Assembly (NCBI GenBank): GCA_943737045.1
Contig: CALSFV010000020.1
Location: forward strand, 124,001 to 188,000
DNA from: Parapristionchus giblindavisi
Taxonomy: Eukaryota > Nematoda > Chromadorea > Rhabditida > Diplogasteridae
Length of the DNA stretch: 64,000 bases
Reading direction: 5' to 3'
This document shows positions 40,901 to 55,100 of this stretch, piece after piece. Position numbers and translations under genes: made by a program. How positions within the stretch are numbered: the stretch's first letter is position 1; the number at the start of each line of letters is the position of its first letter. The notes under the pieces are model-generated. The model worked only from the letters and a program-made list of their open reading frames with translations. It did not search any database and was not told where the DNA came from.

Positions 40901-42799
40901 TTCGCTCCTCATATTGATTGGTCTACAGCGATGTAAACTCCACAAGGTAATACAGTGAATTATTGATTGACCGATACCGAATAAAAATGTTCATGTGTTG
41001 TTGTGATTTTAGTCTTAAATCTTCTCTCAGTACTGTATTGTATTATGATACTGTATTTGTGATGAAGACGAAAATAATGGATTTAATTATATATCATTGT
41101 TTCAGACCGAGTCTTTCGAGAAGTATGAGGCCTTCGCTCCTCATATTGATTGGTCTACAGCAATGTAAACTCCACAAGGTAATACAGTGAATTATTGATT
41201 GACCGATACCGAATAAAGATGTTTATGTGTTGTTGTGATTTTAATCTTTGATCTTCTCTCAGTACTGTATCGTATTATGATACTGTATTTGTGATGAAGA
41301 CGAAAATAACAGATTTAATTATATATCTATTGTTTCAGACCGAGTCTTTCGAGAAGTATGAGGCCTTCACGCATCATATTTATTGATCTACAGCGATGTA
41401 AACTCCACAAGGTTATACAGTGAATTATTGATTGACCAATACCGAATAAAAATGTTCATGTGTTGTTGTGATTTTAATCTTAAATCTTCTCTCAGTACTG
41501 TATCGTATTATGATACTGTATTTGTGATGAAGACGAAAATAATGGATTTAATTATATATCTATTGTTTCATACCGAGTCTTTCGAGAAGTATGAGGCCTT
41601 CGCTCCTCATATTGATTCGTCTACAGCGATGTAAACTCCACAAGGTAATACAGTGAATTATTGATTGACCGATACCGAATAAAGATGTTTATGTGTTGTT
41701 GTGATCTTAATCTTTGATCTTCTCTCAGTACTGTATCGTATTATGATACTGTATTTGTGATGAAGACGAATATAATGGATTTAATTATATATCTATTGTT
41801 TCAGACCGAGTCTTTCGAGAAGTATGAGGCCTTCACGCATCATATTTATTGATCTACAGCGATGTAAACTCCACAAGGTAATACAGTGAATTATTGATTG
41901 ATCGATATCGAATAAAGATGTTTACGTGTTGTTGTGATTTTAATCTTTGATCTTCTCTCAGTACTGTATCGTATTATGATACTGTATTTGTGATGAAGAC
42001 GAAAATAATGGATTTAATTATATATCTATTGTTTCAGACCGAGTCTTTCGAGAAGTATGAGGCCTTCGCTCCTCATATTGATTGGTCTACAGCGATGTAA
42101 ACTCCACAAGGTAATACAGTGAATTATTGATTGACCGATACCGAATAAAAATGTTCATGTGTTGTTGTGATTTTAATCTTAAATCTTCTCTCAGTACTGT
42201 ATCGTATTATGATACCGTATTTGTGATGAAGACGAAAATAATGGATTTAATTATATATCTATTGTTTCATACCGAGTCTTTCGAGAAGTATGAGGCCTTC
42301 GCTCCTCATATTGATTGGTCTACAGCGATGTAAACTCCACAAGGTAATACAGTGAATTATTGATTGACCGATACCGAATAAATATGTTTATGTGTTGTTG
42401 TGATTGTATTCTTTGATCTTCTCTCAGTACTGTATCGTATTATGATACTGTATTTGTGATGAAGACGAAAATAATGGATTTAATTATATATCTATTGTTT
42501 CAGACCGAGTCTTTCGAGAAGTATGAGGCCTTCACTAATCATATTGATTGGTCTACAGCGATGTAAACTCCACAAGGTAATGTAGTGAATTATTGATTGA
42601 CCGATATCGAATAAAGATGTTTACGTGTTGTTGTGATTTTAATCTTTGATCTTCTCTCAGTACTGTATCGTATTATGATACTGTATTTGTGATGAAGACG
42701 AATATAATGGGTTTAATTATATATCTATTGTTTCAGACCGAGTCTTTCCAGAAGTATGAGGCCTTCACGCATCATATTGATTGGTCTACAGCGATGTAA

Positions 42800-45700
42800 A
42801 CTCCACAAGGTAATGTAGTGAATTATTGATTGACCGATATCGAATAAAGATGTTTACGTGTTGTTGTGATTTTAATCTTTGATCTTCTCTCAGTACTGTA
42901 TCGTATTATGATACTGTATTTGTGATGAAGACGAATATAATGGGTTTAATTATATATCTATTGTTTCAGACCGAGTCTTTCCAGAAGTATGAGGCCTTCA
43001 CGCATCATATTGATTGGTCTACAGCGATGTAAACTCCACAAGGCAATACAGTGAATTATTGATTGACAGATACCGAATAAAAATGTTCATGTGTTGTTGT
43101 GATCTTTGATCTTCTCTCAGTACTGTATCGTATAATGATACTGTATTTGTGATGAAGACGAATATAATGGATTTAATTATATATCTATTGCTTCAGACCG
43201 AGTCTTTCGAGAAGTATGAGGCCTTCAGGCATCATATTGATTGGTCTACAGCGATGTAAACTCCACAAAGTAATACAGTGAATTATTGATTGACCGATAC
43301 CGAATAAATATGTTTATGTGTTGTTGTGATTGTATTCTTTGATCTTCTCTCAGTACTGTATCGTATTATGATACTGTATTTGTGATGAAGACGAAAATAA
43401 TGGATTTAATTATATATCTATTGTTTCAGACCGATTCTTTCCAGAAGTATGAGGCCTTCACGCATCATATTGATTGGTCTACAGCGATGTAAACTCCACA
43501 AGGTAATACAGTGAATTATTGATTGACCGATACCGAATAAATATGTTTATGTGTTGTTGTGATTGTATTCTTTGGTCTTCTCTCAGTACTGTATCGTATT
43601 ATGATACTGTATTTGTGATGAAGACGAAAATAATGGATTTAATTATATATCTATTGTTTCAGACCGATTCTTTCCAGAAGTATGAGGCCTTCACGCATCA
43701 TATTGATTGGTCTACAGCGATGTAAACTAGGTAATACAGTGAATTATTGCGATGTAAACTCCACAAGGTAATGCAGTGAATTATTGATTGACCGATACCG
43801 AATAAAAATGTTTATGTGTTGTTGTGATTTTAATCTTAAATCTTCTCTCAGTACTGTATCGTATTATGATACTGTATTTGTGATGAAGACGAAAATAATG
43901 GATTTAATTATATATCTATTGTTTCAGACCGATTCTTTCCAGAAGTATGAGGCCTTCACGCATCATATTGATTGGTCTACAGCGATGTAAACTCCACAAG
44001 GTAATACAGTAAATTATTGATTGACCGATACCGAATAAATATGTTTATGTGTTGTAGTGATTGTATTCTTTGATTTTCTCTCAGTACTGTATCGTATTAT
44101 GATACTGTATTTGTGATGAAGACGAAAATAATGGATTTAATTATATATCTATAGTTTCAGACCGAGTCTTTCGAGAAGTATGAGGCCTTCACTCCTCATA
44201 TTGATTGGTCTACAGCGATGTAAACTCCACAAGGTAATGTAGTGAATTATTGATTGACCGATATCGAATAAAGATGTTTACGTGTTGTTGTGATTTTAAT
44301 CTTTGATCTTCTCTCAGTACTGTATCGTATAATGATACTGTATTTGTGATGAAGACGAATATAATGGATTTAATTATATATCTATTTCTTCAGACCGAGT
44401 CTTTCGAGAAGTATGAGGCCTTCACGCATCATATTGATTGGTCTACAGCGATGTAAACTCCACAAGGTAATACAGTGAATTATTGATTGACCGATACCGA
44501 ATAAATATGTTTATGTGTTGTAGTGATTGTATTCTTTGATTTTCTCTCAGTACTGTATCGTATTATGATACTGTATTTGTGATGAAGACGAAAATAATGG
44601 ATTTAATTATATATCTATAGTTTCAGACCGAGTCTTTCGAGAAGTATGAGGCCTTCACTCCTCATATTGATTGGTCTACAGCGATGTAAACTCCACAAGG
44701 TAATGTAGTGAATTATTGATTGACCGATATCGAATAAAGATGTTTACGTGTTGTTGTGATTTTAATCTTTGATCTTCTCTCAGTACTGTATCGTATTATG
44801 ATACTGTATTTGTGATGAAGACGAATATAATGGGTTTAATTATATATCTATTGTTTCAGACCGAGTCTTTCCAGAAGTATGAGGCCTTCACGCATCATAT
44901 TGATTGGTCTACAGCGATGTAAACTCCACAAGGCAATACAGTGAATTATTGATTGACAGATACCGAATAAAAATGTTCATGTGTTGTTGTGATCTTTGAT
45001 CTTCTCTCAGTACTGTATCGTATAATGATACTGTATTTGTGATGAAGACGAATATAATGGATTTAATTATATATCTATTGCTTCAGACCGAGTCTTTCGA
45101 GAAGTATGAGGCCTTCAGGCATCATATTGATTGGTCTACAGCGATGTAAACTCCACAAAGTAATACAGTGAATTATTGATTGACCGATACCGAATAAATA
45201 TGTTTATGTGTTGTTGTGATTGTATTCTTTGATCTTCTCTCAGTACTGTATCGTATTATGATACTGTATTTGTGATGAAGACGAAAATAATGGATTTAAT
45301 TATATATCTATTGTTTCAGACCGATTCTTTCCAGAAGTATGAGGCCTTCACGCATCATATTGATTGGTCTACAGCGATGTAAACTCCACAAGGTAATACA
45401 GTGAATTATTGATTGACCGATACCGAATAAATATGTTTATGTGTTGTTGTGATTGTATTCTTTGGTCTTCTCTCAGTACTGTATCGTATTATGATACTGT
45501 ATTTGTGATGAAGACGAAAATAATGGATTTAATTATATATCTATTGTTTCAGACCGATTCTTTCCAGAAGTATGAGGCCTTCACGCATCATATTGATTGG
45601 TCTACAGCGATGTAAACTAGGTAATACAGTGAATTATTGCGATGTAAACTCCACAAGGTAATGCAGTGAATTATTGATTGACCGATACCGAATAAAAATG

Positions 45701-48700
45701 TTTATGTGTTGTTGTGATTTTAATCTTAAATCTTCTCTCAGTACTGTATCGTATTATGATACTGTATTTGTGATGAAGACGAAAATAATGGATTTAATTA
45801 TATATCTATTGTTTCAGACCGATTCTTTCCAGAAGTATGAGGCCTTCACGCATCATATTGATTGGTCTACAGCGATGTAAACTCCACAAGGTAATACAGT
45901 AAATTATTGATTGACCGATACCGAATAAATATGTTTATGTGTTGTAGTGATTGTATTCTTTGATTTTCTCTCAGTACTGTATCGTATTATGATACTGTAT
46001 TTGTGATGAAGACGAAAATAATGGATTTAATTATATATCTATAGTTTCAGACCGAGTCTTTCGAGAAGTATGAGGCCTTCACTCCTCATATTGATTGGTC
46101 TACAGCGATGTAAACTCCACAAGGTAATGTAGTGAATTATTGATTGACCGATATCGAATAAAGATGTTTACGTGTTGTTGTGATTTTAATCTTTGATCTT
46201 CTCTCAGTACTGTATCGTATAATGATACTGTATTTGTGATGAAGACGAATATAATGGATTTAATTATATATCTATTTCTTCAGACCGAGTCTTTCGAGAA
46301 GTATGAGGCCTTCACGCATCATATTGATTGGTCTACAGCGATGTAAACTCCACAAGGTAATACAGTGAATTATTGATTGACCGATACCGAATAAATATGT
46401 TTATGTGTTGTAGTGATTGTATTCTTTGATTTTCTCTCAGTACTGTATCGTATTATGATACTGTATTTGTGATGAAGACGAAAATAATGGATTTAATTAT
46501 ATATCTATAGTTTCAGACCGAGTCTTTCGAGAAGTATGAGGCCTTCACTCCTCATATTGATTGGTCTACAGCGATGTAAACTCCACAAGGTAATGTAGTG
46601 AATTATTGATTGACCGATATCGAATAAAGATGTTTACGTGTTGTTGTGATTTTAATCTTTGATCTTCTCTCAGTACTGTATCGTATTATGATACTGTATT
46701 TGTGATGAAGACGAATATAATGGGTTTAATTATATATCTATTGTTTCAGACCGAGTCTTTCCAGAAGTATGAGGCCTTCACGCATCATATTGATTGGTCT
46801 ACAGCGATGTAAACTCCACAAGGCAATACAGTGAATTATTGATTGACCGATACCGAATAAATATGTTTATGTGTTGTTGTGATTGTATTCTTTGATCTTC
46901 TCTCAGTACTGTATCGTATTATGATACTGTATTTGTGATGAAGACGAAAATAATGGATTTAATTATATATCTATTGTTTCAGACCGAGTCTTTCCAGAAG
47001 TATGAGGCCTTCACTCCTCATATTGATTGGTCTACAGCGATGTAAACTCCACAAGGTAATGTAGTGAATTATTGATTGACCGATATCGAATAAAGATGTT
47101 TACGTGTTGTTGTGATTTTAATCTTTGATCTTCTCTCAGTACTGTATCGTATAATGATACTGTATTTGTGATGAAGACGAATATAATGGGTTTAATTATA
47201 TATCTATTGTTTCAGACCGAGTCTTTCCAGAAGTATGAGGCCTTCACGCATCATATTGATTGGTCTACAGCGATGTAAACTCCACAAGGCAATACAGTGA
47301 ATTATTGATTGACCGATACCGAATAAAAATGTTCATGTGTTGTTGTGATCTTTGATCTTCTCTCAGTACTGTATCGTATAATGATACTGTATTTGTGATG
47401 AAGACGAATATAATGGATTTAATTATATATCTATTGCTTCAGACCGAGTCTTTCGAGAAGTATGAGGCCTTCACGCATCATATTGATTGGTCTACAGCGA
47501 TGTAAACTCCACAAGGTAATACAGTGAATTATTGATTGACCGATACCGAATAAATATGTTTATGTGTTGTTGTGATTGTATTCTTTGATCTTCTCTCAGT
47601 ACTGTATCGTATTATGATACTGTATTTGTGATGAAGACGAAAATAATGGATTTAATTATATATCTATTGTTTCAGACCGATTCTTTCCAGAAGTATGAGG
47701 CCTTCACGCATCATATTGATTGGTCTACAGCGATGTAAACTCCACAAGGTAATACAGTGAATTATTGATTGACCGATACCGAATAAATATGTTTATGTGT
47801 TGTTGTGATTGTATTCTTTGGTCTTCTCTCAGTACTGTATCGTATTATGATACTGTATTTGTGATGAAGACGAAAATAATGGATTTAATTATATATCTAT
47901 TGTTTCAGACCGATTCTTTCCAGAAGTATGAGGCCTTCACGCATCATATTGATTGGTCTACAGCGATGTAAACTAGGTAATACAGTGAATTATTGCGATG
48001 TAAACTCCACAAGGTAATGCAGTGAATTATTGATTGACCGATACCGAATAAAAATGTTTATGTGTTGTTGTGATTTTAATCTTAAATCTTCTCTCAGTAC
48101 TGTATCGTATTATGATACTGTATTTGTGATGAAGACGAAAATAATGGATTTAATTATATATCTATTGTTTCAGACCGATTCTTTCCAGAAGTATGAGGCC
48201 TTCACGCATCATATTGATTGGTCTACAGCGATGTAAACTCCACAAGGTAATACAGTAAATTATTGATTGACCGATACCGAATAAATATGTTTATGTGTTG
48301 TAGTGATTGTATTCTTTGATTTTCTCTCAGTACTGTATCGTATTATGATACTGTATTTGTGATGAAGACGAAAATAATGGATTTAATTATATATCTATAG
48401 TTTCAGACCGAGTCTTTCGAGAAGTATGAGGCCTTCACTCCTCATATTGATTGGTCTACAGCGATGTAAACTCCACAAGGTAATGTAGTGAATTATTGAT
48501 TGACCGATATCGAATAAAGATGTTTACGTGTTGTTGTGATTTTAATCTTTGATCTTCTCTCAGTACTGTATCGTATAATGATACTGTATTTGTGATGAAG
48601 ACGAATATAATGGATTTAATTATATATCTATTTCTTCAGACCGAGTCTTTCGAGAAGTATGAGGCCTTCACGCATCATATTGATTGGTCTACAGCGATGT

Positions 48701-48930
48701 AAACTCCACAAGGTAATACAGTGAATTATTGATTGACCGATACCGAATAAATATGTTTATGTGTTGTTGTGATTGTATTCTTTGATCTTCTCTCAGTACT
48801 GTATCGTATTATGATACTGTATTTGTGATGAAGACGAAAATAATGGATTTAATTATATATCTATTGTTTCAGACCGAGTCTTTCGAGAAGTATGAGGCCT
48901 TCACTCCTCATATTGATTGGTCTACAGCGA
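42800..48930 (+). repeat. 1,890-bp higher-order repeat: two tandem copies and a third, displaced one
   Basis: Seven 233-bp class units plus one 265-bp monomer, with one 227-bp member, make 1,890 bp. Copies start near 42,800 and 44,690. A third begins near 47,056 after two extra monomers, so its offset from copy 2 is 2,356 bp. Markers are AATGGGTTTAAT (42,707, 42,940, 44,830, 46,720, 47,185), GGCAATACAG, CTATTTCTTCAG, TGTTGTAGTGATTG, and GCCTTCAGGCATC in copies 1 and 2 only. Confidence 0.8.
43729..43760 (+). repeat. 32-bp insertion defining the 265-bp monomer (first of about 19)
   Basis: After GATGTAAACT the monomer reads AGGTAATACAGTGAATTATT, then GCGATGTAAACT, before normal CCACAAGG resumes. 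This is a 37-bp tandem duplication of CGATGTAAACT through GAATTATTG that has lost CCACA from the first copy. The same junction recurs near 45,618, 47,974, 50,098, 51,061, 52,258, 52,988, 53,253, 53,751, 54,016, 54,514, 55,478, 56,210, 56,474, 58,283, 59,014, 59,278, 60,855 and 62,430. It is absent left of 43.7 kb, so one event was spread by array turnover. Confidence 0.9.
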
Positions 48931-49152
48931 TGTAAACTCCACAAGGTAATGTAGTGAATTATTGATTGACCGATATCGAATAAAGATGTTTACGTGTTGT
49001 TGTGATTTTAATCTTTGATCTTCTCTCAGTACTGTATCGTATTATGATACTGTATTTGTGATGAAGACGAATATAATGGATTTAATTATATATCTATTGT
49101 TTCAGACCGAGTCTTTCCAGAAGTATGAGGCCTTCACTCCTCATATTGATTG

Positions 49153-49158
49153 GTCTAC
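49153..49158 (+). other. Empty-site paralogue of the element's insertion target (GTCTAC)
   Basis: The monomer around 48,990-49,153 ends ...TTCACTCCTCATATTG, GGTCTACAGCG, like the monomer left of element copy 1. The sequence after 49,159 matches that right of copy 1 at a constant +7,953 bp, including the rare GACGGATATAATGG (49,526 and 57,479) and the 227-bp monomer. The element is absent here and GTCTAC occurs once. This supports the proposed target duplication and shows the pre-insertion arrangement. Confidence 0.65.
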
Positions 49159-52100
49159 AGCGATGTAAACTCCACAAGGTAATGTAGTGAATTATTGATT
49201 GACCGATATCGAATAAAGATGTTTACGTGTTGTTGTGATTTTAATCTTTGATCTTCTCTCAGTACTGTATCGTATTATGATACTGTATTTGTGATGAAGA
49301 CGAATATAATGGATTTAATTATATATCTATTGTTTCAGACCGAGTCTTTCCAGAAGTATGAGGCCTTCACGCATCATATTGATTGGTCTACAGCGATGTA
49401 AACTCCACAAGGCAATACAGTGAATTATTGATTGACCGATACCGAATAAAAATGTTCATGTGTTGTTGTGATCTTTGATCTTCTCTCAGTACTGTATCGT
49501 ATAATCATACTCTATTTGTGATGAAGACGGATATAATGGATTTAATTATATATCTATTGTTTCAGACCGAGTCTTTCGAGAAGTATGTGGCCTTCACTCC
49601 TCATATTGATTGGTCTACAGCGATGTAAACTCCACAAGGTAATGTAGTGAATTATTGATTGACCGATATCGAATAAAGATTTTTACGTGTTGTTGTGATT
49701 TTAATCTTTGATCTTCTCTCAGTACTGTATCGTATAATGATACTGTATTTGTGATGAAGACGAATATAATGGATTTAATTATATATCTATTGCTTCAGAC
49801 CGAGTCTTTCGAGAAGTATGAGGCATTCACGCATCATATTGATTGGTCTACAGCGATGTAAACTCCACAAGGTAATACAATGAATTATTGATTGACCGAT
49901 ACCGAATAAATATGTTTATGTGTTGTTGTGATTGTATTCTTTGATCTTCTCTCAGTACTGTATCGTATTATGATACTGTATTTGTGATGAAGACGAAAAT
50001 AATGGATTTAATTATATATCTATTGTTTCAGACCGATTCTTTCCAGAAGTATGAGGCCTTCACGCATCATATTGATTGGTCTACAGCGATGTAAACTAGG
50101 TAATACAGTGAATTATTGCGATGTAAACTCCACAAGGTAATGCAGTGAATTATTGATTGACCGATATCGAATAAAGATGTTTACGTGTTGTTGTGATTTT
50201 AATCTTAAATCTTCTCTCAGTACTGTATCGTATTATGATACTGTATTTGTGATGAAGACGAAAATAATGGATTTAATTATATATCTATTGTTTCAGACCG
50301 ATTCTTTCCAGAAGTATGAGGCCTTCACGCATCATATTGATTGGTCTACAGCGATGTAAACTCCACAAGGTAATACAGTAAATTATTGATTGACCGATAC
50401 CGAATAAATATGTTTATGTGTTGTAGTGATTGTATTCTTTGATCTTCTCTCAGTACTGTATCGTATTATGATACTGTATTTGTGATGAAGACGAAAATAA
50501 TGGATTTAATTATATATCTATTGTTTCAGACCGAGTCTTTCGAGAAGTATGAGGCCTTCGCTCCTCATATTGATTGGTCTACAGCGATGTAAACTCCACA
50601 AGGTAATACAGTGAATTATTGATTGACCGATATCGAATAAAGATGTTTACCTGTTGTTGTGATTTTAATCTTTGATCTTCTCTCAGTACTGTATCGTATT
50701 ATGATACTGTATTTGTGATGAAGACGAAAATAATGGATTTAATTATATATCTATTGTTTCAGACCGATTCTTTCCAGAAGTATGAGGCCTTCACGCATCA
50801 TATTGATTGGTCTACAGCGATGTAAACTCCACAAGGTAATACAGTGAATTATTGATTGACCGATACCGAATAAATATGTTTATGTGTTGTTGTGATTGTA
50901 TTCTTTGATCTTCTCTCAGTACTGTATCGTATTATGATACTGTATTTGTGATGAAGACGAAAATAATGGATTTAATTATATATCTATTGTTTCAGACCGA
51001 TTCTTTCCAGAAGTATGAGGCCTTCACGCATCATATTGATTGGTCTACAGCGATGTAAACTAGGTAATACAGTGAATTATTGCGATGTAAACCCCACAAG
51101 GTAATGCAGTGAATTATTGATTGACCGATATCGAATAAAGATGTTTACGTGTTGTTGTGATTTTAATCTTAAATCTTCTCTCAGTACTGTATCGTATTAT
51201 GATACTGTATTTGTGATGAAGACGAAAATAATGGATTTAATTATATATCTATTGTTTCAGACCGATTCTTTCCAGAAGTATGAGGCCTTCACGCATCATA
51301 TTGATTGGTCTACAGCGATGTAAACTCCACAAGGTAATACAGTAAATTATTGATTGACCGATACCGAATAAATATGTTTATGTGTTGTTGTGATTGTATT
51401 CTTTGATCTTCTCTCAGTACTGTATCGTATTATGATACTGTATTTGTGATGAAGACGAAAATAATGGATTTAATTATATATCTATTGTTTCAGACCGATT
51501 CTTTCCAGAAGTATGAGGCCTTCACGCATCATATTGATTGGTCTACAGCAATGTAAACTCCACAAGGTAATACAGTGAATTATTGATTGACCGATACCGA
51601 ATAAATATGTTTATGTGTTGTTGTGATTGTATTCTTTGATCTTCTCTCAGTACTGTATCGTATTATGATACTGTATTTGTGATGAAGACGAAAATAATGG
51701 ATTTAATTATATATCTATTGTTTCAGACCGATTCTTTCCAGAAGTATGAGGCCTTCACGCATCATATTGATTGGTCTACAGCGATGTAAACTCCACAAGG
51801 TAATACAGTAAATTATTGATTGACCGATACCGAATAAATATGTTTATGTGTTGTTGTGATTGTATTCTTTGATCTTCTCTCAGTACTGTATCGTATTATG
51901 ATACTGTATTTGTGATGAAGACGAAAATAATGGATTTAATTATATATCTATTGTTTCAGACCGAGTCTTTCGAGAAGCATGAGGCCTTCACTCCTCATAT
52001 TGATTGGTCTACAGCAATGTAAACTCCACAAGGTAATACAGTGAATTATTGATTGACCGATACCGAATAAATATGTTTATGTGTTGTTGTGATTGTATTC

Positions 52101-55100
52101 TTTGATCTTCTCTCAGTACTGTATCGTATTATGATACTGTATTTGTGATGAAGACGAAAATAATGGATTTAATTATATATCTATTGTTTCAGACCGATTC
52201 TTTCCAGAAGTATGAGGCCTTCACGCATCATATTGATTGGTCTACAGCGATGTAAACTAGGTAATACAGTGAATTATTGCGATGTAAACCCCACAAGGTA
52301 ATGCAGTGAATTATTGATTGACCGATATCGAATAAAGATGTTTACGTGTTGTTGTGATTTTAATCTTAAATCTTCTCTCAGTACTGTATCGTATTATGAT
52401 ACTGTATTTGTGATGAAGACGAAAATAATGGATTTAATTATATATCTATTGTTTCAGACCGATTCTTTCCAGAAGTATGAGGCCTTCACGCATCATATTG
52501 ATTGGTCTACAGCGATGTAAACTCCACAAGGTAATACAGTAAATTATTGATTGACCGATACCGAATAAATATGTTTATGTGTTGTTGTGATTGTATTCTT
52601 TGATCTTCTCTCAGTACTGTATCGTATTATGATACTGTATTTGTGATGAAGACGAAAATAATGGATTTAATTATATATCTATTGTTTCAGACCGAGTCTT
52701 TCGAGAAGCATGAGGCCTTCACTCCTCATATTGATTGGTCTACAGCAATGTAAACTCCACAAGGTAATACAGTGAATTATTGATTGACCGATACCGAATA
52801 AATATGTTTATGTGTTGTTGTGATTGTATTCTTTGATCTTCTCTCAGTACTGTATCGTATTATGATACTGTATTTGTGATGAAGACGAAAATAATGGATT
52901 TAATTATATATCTATTGTTTCAGACCGATTCTTTCCAGAAGTATGAGGCCTTCACGCATCATATTGATTGGTCTACAGCGATGTAAACTAGGTAATACAG
53001 TGAATTATTGCGATGTAAACTCCACAAGGTAATACAGTAAATTATTGATTGACCGATACCGAATAAATATGTTTATGTGTTGTTGTGATTGTATTCTTTG
53101 ATCTTCTCTCAGTACTGTATCGTATTATGATACTGTATTTGTGATGAAGACGAAAATAATGGATTTAATTATATATCTATTGTTTCAGACCGATTCTTTC
53201 CAGAAGTATGAGGCCTTCACGCATCATATTGATTGGTCTACAGCGATGTAAACTAGGTAATACAGTGAATTATTGCGATGTAAACTCCACAAGGTAATGC
53301 AGTGAATTATTGATTGACCGATATCGAATAAAGATGTTTACGTGTTGTTGTGATTTTAATCTTAAATCTTCTCTCAGTACTGTATCGTATTATGATACTG
53401 TATTTGTGATGAAGACGAAAATAATGGATTTAATTATATATCTATTGTTTCAGACCGATTCTTTCCAGAAGTATGAGGCCTTCACGCATCATATTGATTG
53501 GTCTACAGCGATGTAAACTCCACAAGGTAATACAGTAAATTATTGATTGACCGATACCGAATAAATATGTTTATGTGTTGTTGTGATTGTATTCTTTGAT
53601 CTTCTCTCAGTACTGTATCGTATTATGATACTGTATTTGTGATGAAGACGAAAATAATGGATTTAATTATATATCTATTGTTTCAGACCGAGTCTTTCGA
53701 GAAGTATGAGGCCTTCGCTCCTCATATTGATTGGTCTACAGCGATGTAAACTAGGTAATACAGTGAATTATTGCGATGTAAACTCCACAAGGTAATACAG
53801 TGAATTATTGATTGACCGATACCGAATAAATATGTTTATGTGTTGTTGTGATTGTATTCTTTGATCTTCTCTCAGTACTGTATCGTATTATGATACTGTA
53901 TTTGTGATGAAGACGAAAATAATGGATTTAATTATATATCTATTGTTTCAGACCGATTCTTTCCAGAAGTATGAGGCCTTCACGCATCATATTGATTGGT
54001 CTACAGCGATGTAAACTAGGTAATACAGTGAATTATTGCGATGTAAACTCCACAAGGTAAGGCAGTGAATTATTGATTGACCGATATCGAATAAAGATGT
54101 TTACGTGTTGTTGTGATTTTAATCTTAAATCTTCTCTCAGTACTGTATCGTATTATGATACTGTATTTGTGATGAAGACGAAAATAATGGATTTAATTAT
54201 ATATCTATTGTTTCAGACCGATTCTTTCCAGAAGTATGAGGCCTTCACGCATCATATTGATTGGTCTACAGCGATGTAAACTCCACAAGGTAATACAGTA
54301 AATTATTGATTGACCGATACCGAATAAATATGTTTATGTGTTGTTGTGATTGTATTCTTTGATCTTCTCTCAGTACTGTATCGTATTATGATACTGTATT
54401 TGTGATGAAGACGAAAATAATGGATTTAATTATATATCTATTGTTTCAGACCGAGTCTTTCGAGAAGTATGAGGCCTTCGCTCCTCATATTGATTGGTCT
54501 ACAGCGATGTAAACTAGGTAATACAGTGAATTATTGCGATGTAAACCCCACAAGGTAATGCAGTGAATTATTGATTGACCGATATCGAATAAAGATGTTT
54601 ACGTGTTGTTGTGATTTTAATCTTAAATCTTCTCTCAGTACTGTATCGTATTATGATACTGTATTTGTGATGAAGACGAAAATAATGGATTTAATTATAT
54701 ATCTATTGTTTCAGACCGATTCTTTCCAGAAGTATGAGGCCTTCACGCATCATATTGATTGGTCTACAGCGATGTAAACTCCACAAGGTAATACAGTAAA
54801 TTATTGATTGACCGATACCGAATAAATATGTTTATGTGTTGTTGTGATTGTATTCTTTGATCTTCTCTCAGTACTGTATCGTATTATGATACTGTATTTG
54901 TGATGAAGACGAAAATAATGGATTTAATTATATATCTATTGTTTCAGACCGTGTCTTTCGAGAAGTATGAGGCCTTCGCTCCTCATATTGATTGGTCTAC
55001 AGCGATGTAAACTCCACAAGGTAATACAGTGAATTATTGATTGACCGATATCGAATAAAGATGTTTACCTGTTGTTGTGATTTTAATCTTTGATCTTCTC

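Larger units (their letters stand above)
1..42340 (+). repeat. Satellite domain A (older mosaic of subtypes)
   Basis: This part uses the CCGAGTC form of the conserved block throughout and mixes many monomer subtypes. Examples are AATAAAAATG with AATCTTAAATC; TTTCATACCGAG with a lost AG; GATTGACCAATATCG; ATTTATTGATC; and GTTTTGATTTTAATATTTG. The 32-bp insertion that marks domain B is absent. Order and period of subtypes change every few kilobases. The right limit is set where AATAAATATGTTTATG with GATTGTATTC becomes common, at about 42.35 kb. A related form, AATAAATACGTTTATG, occurs earlier at about 1,231, 3,322, 9,840 and 21,006, so the boundary is a shift in composition rather than a clean break. 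Confidence 0.7.

Noticed and set aside
1..42340. CENP-B box or telomeric repeats
   Set aside because: I looked for a CENP-B-box-like match and for TTAGGG or TTAGG tracts and saw none.
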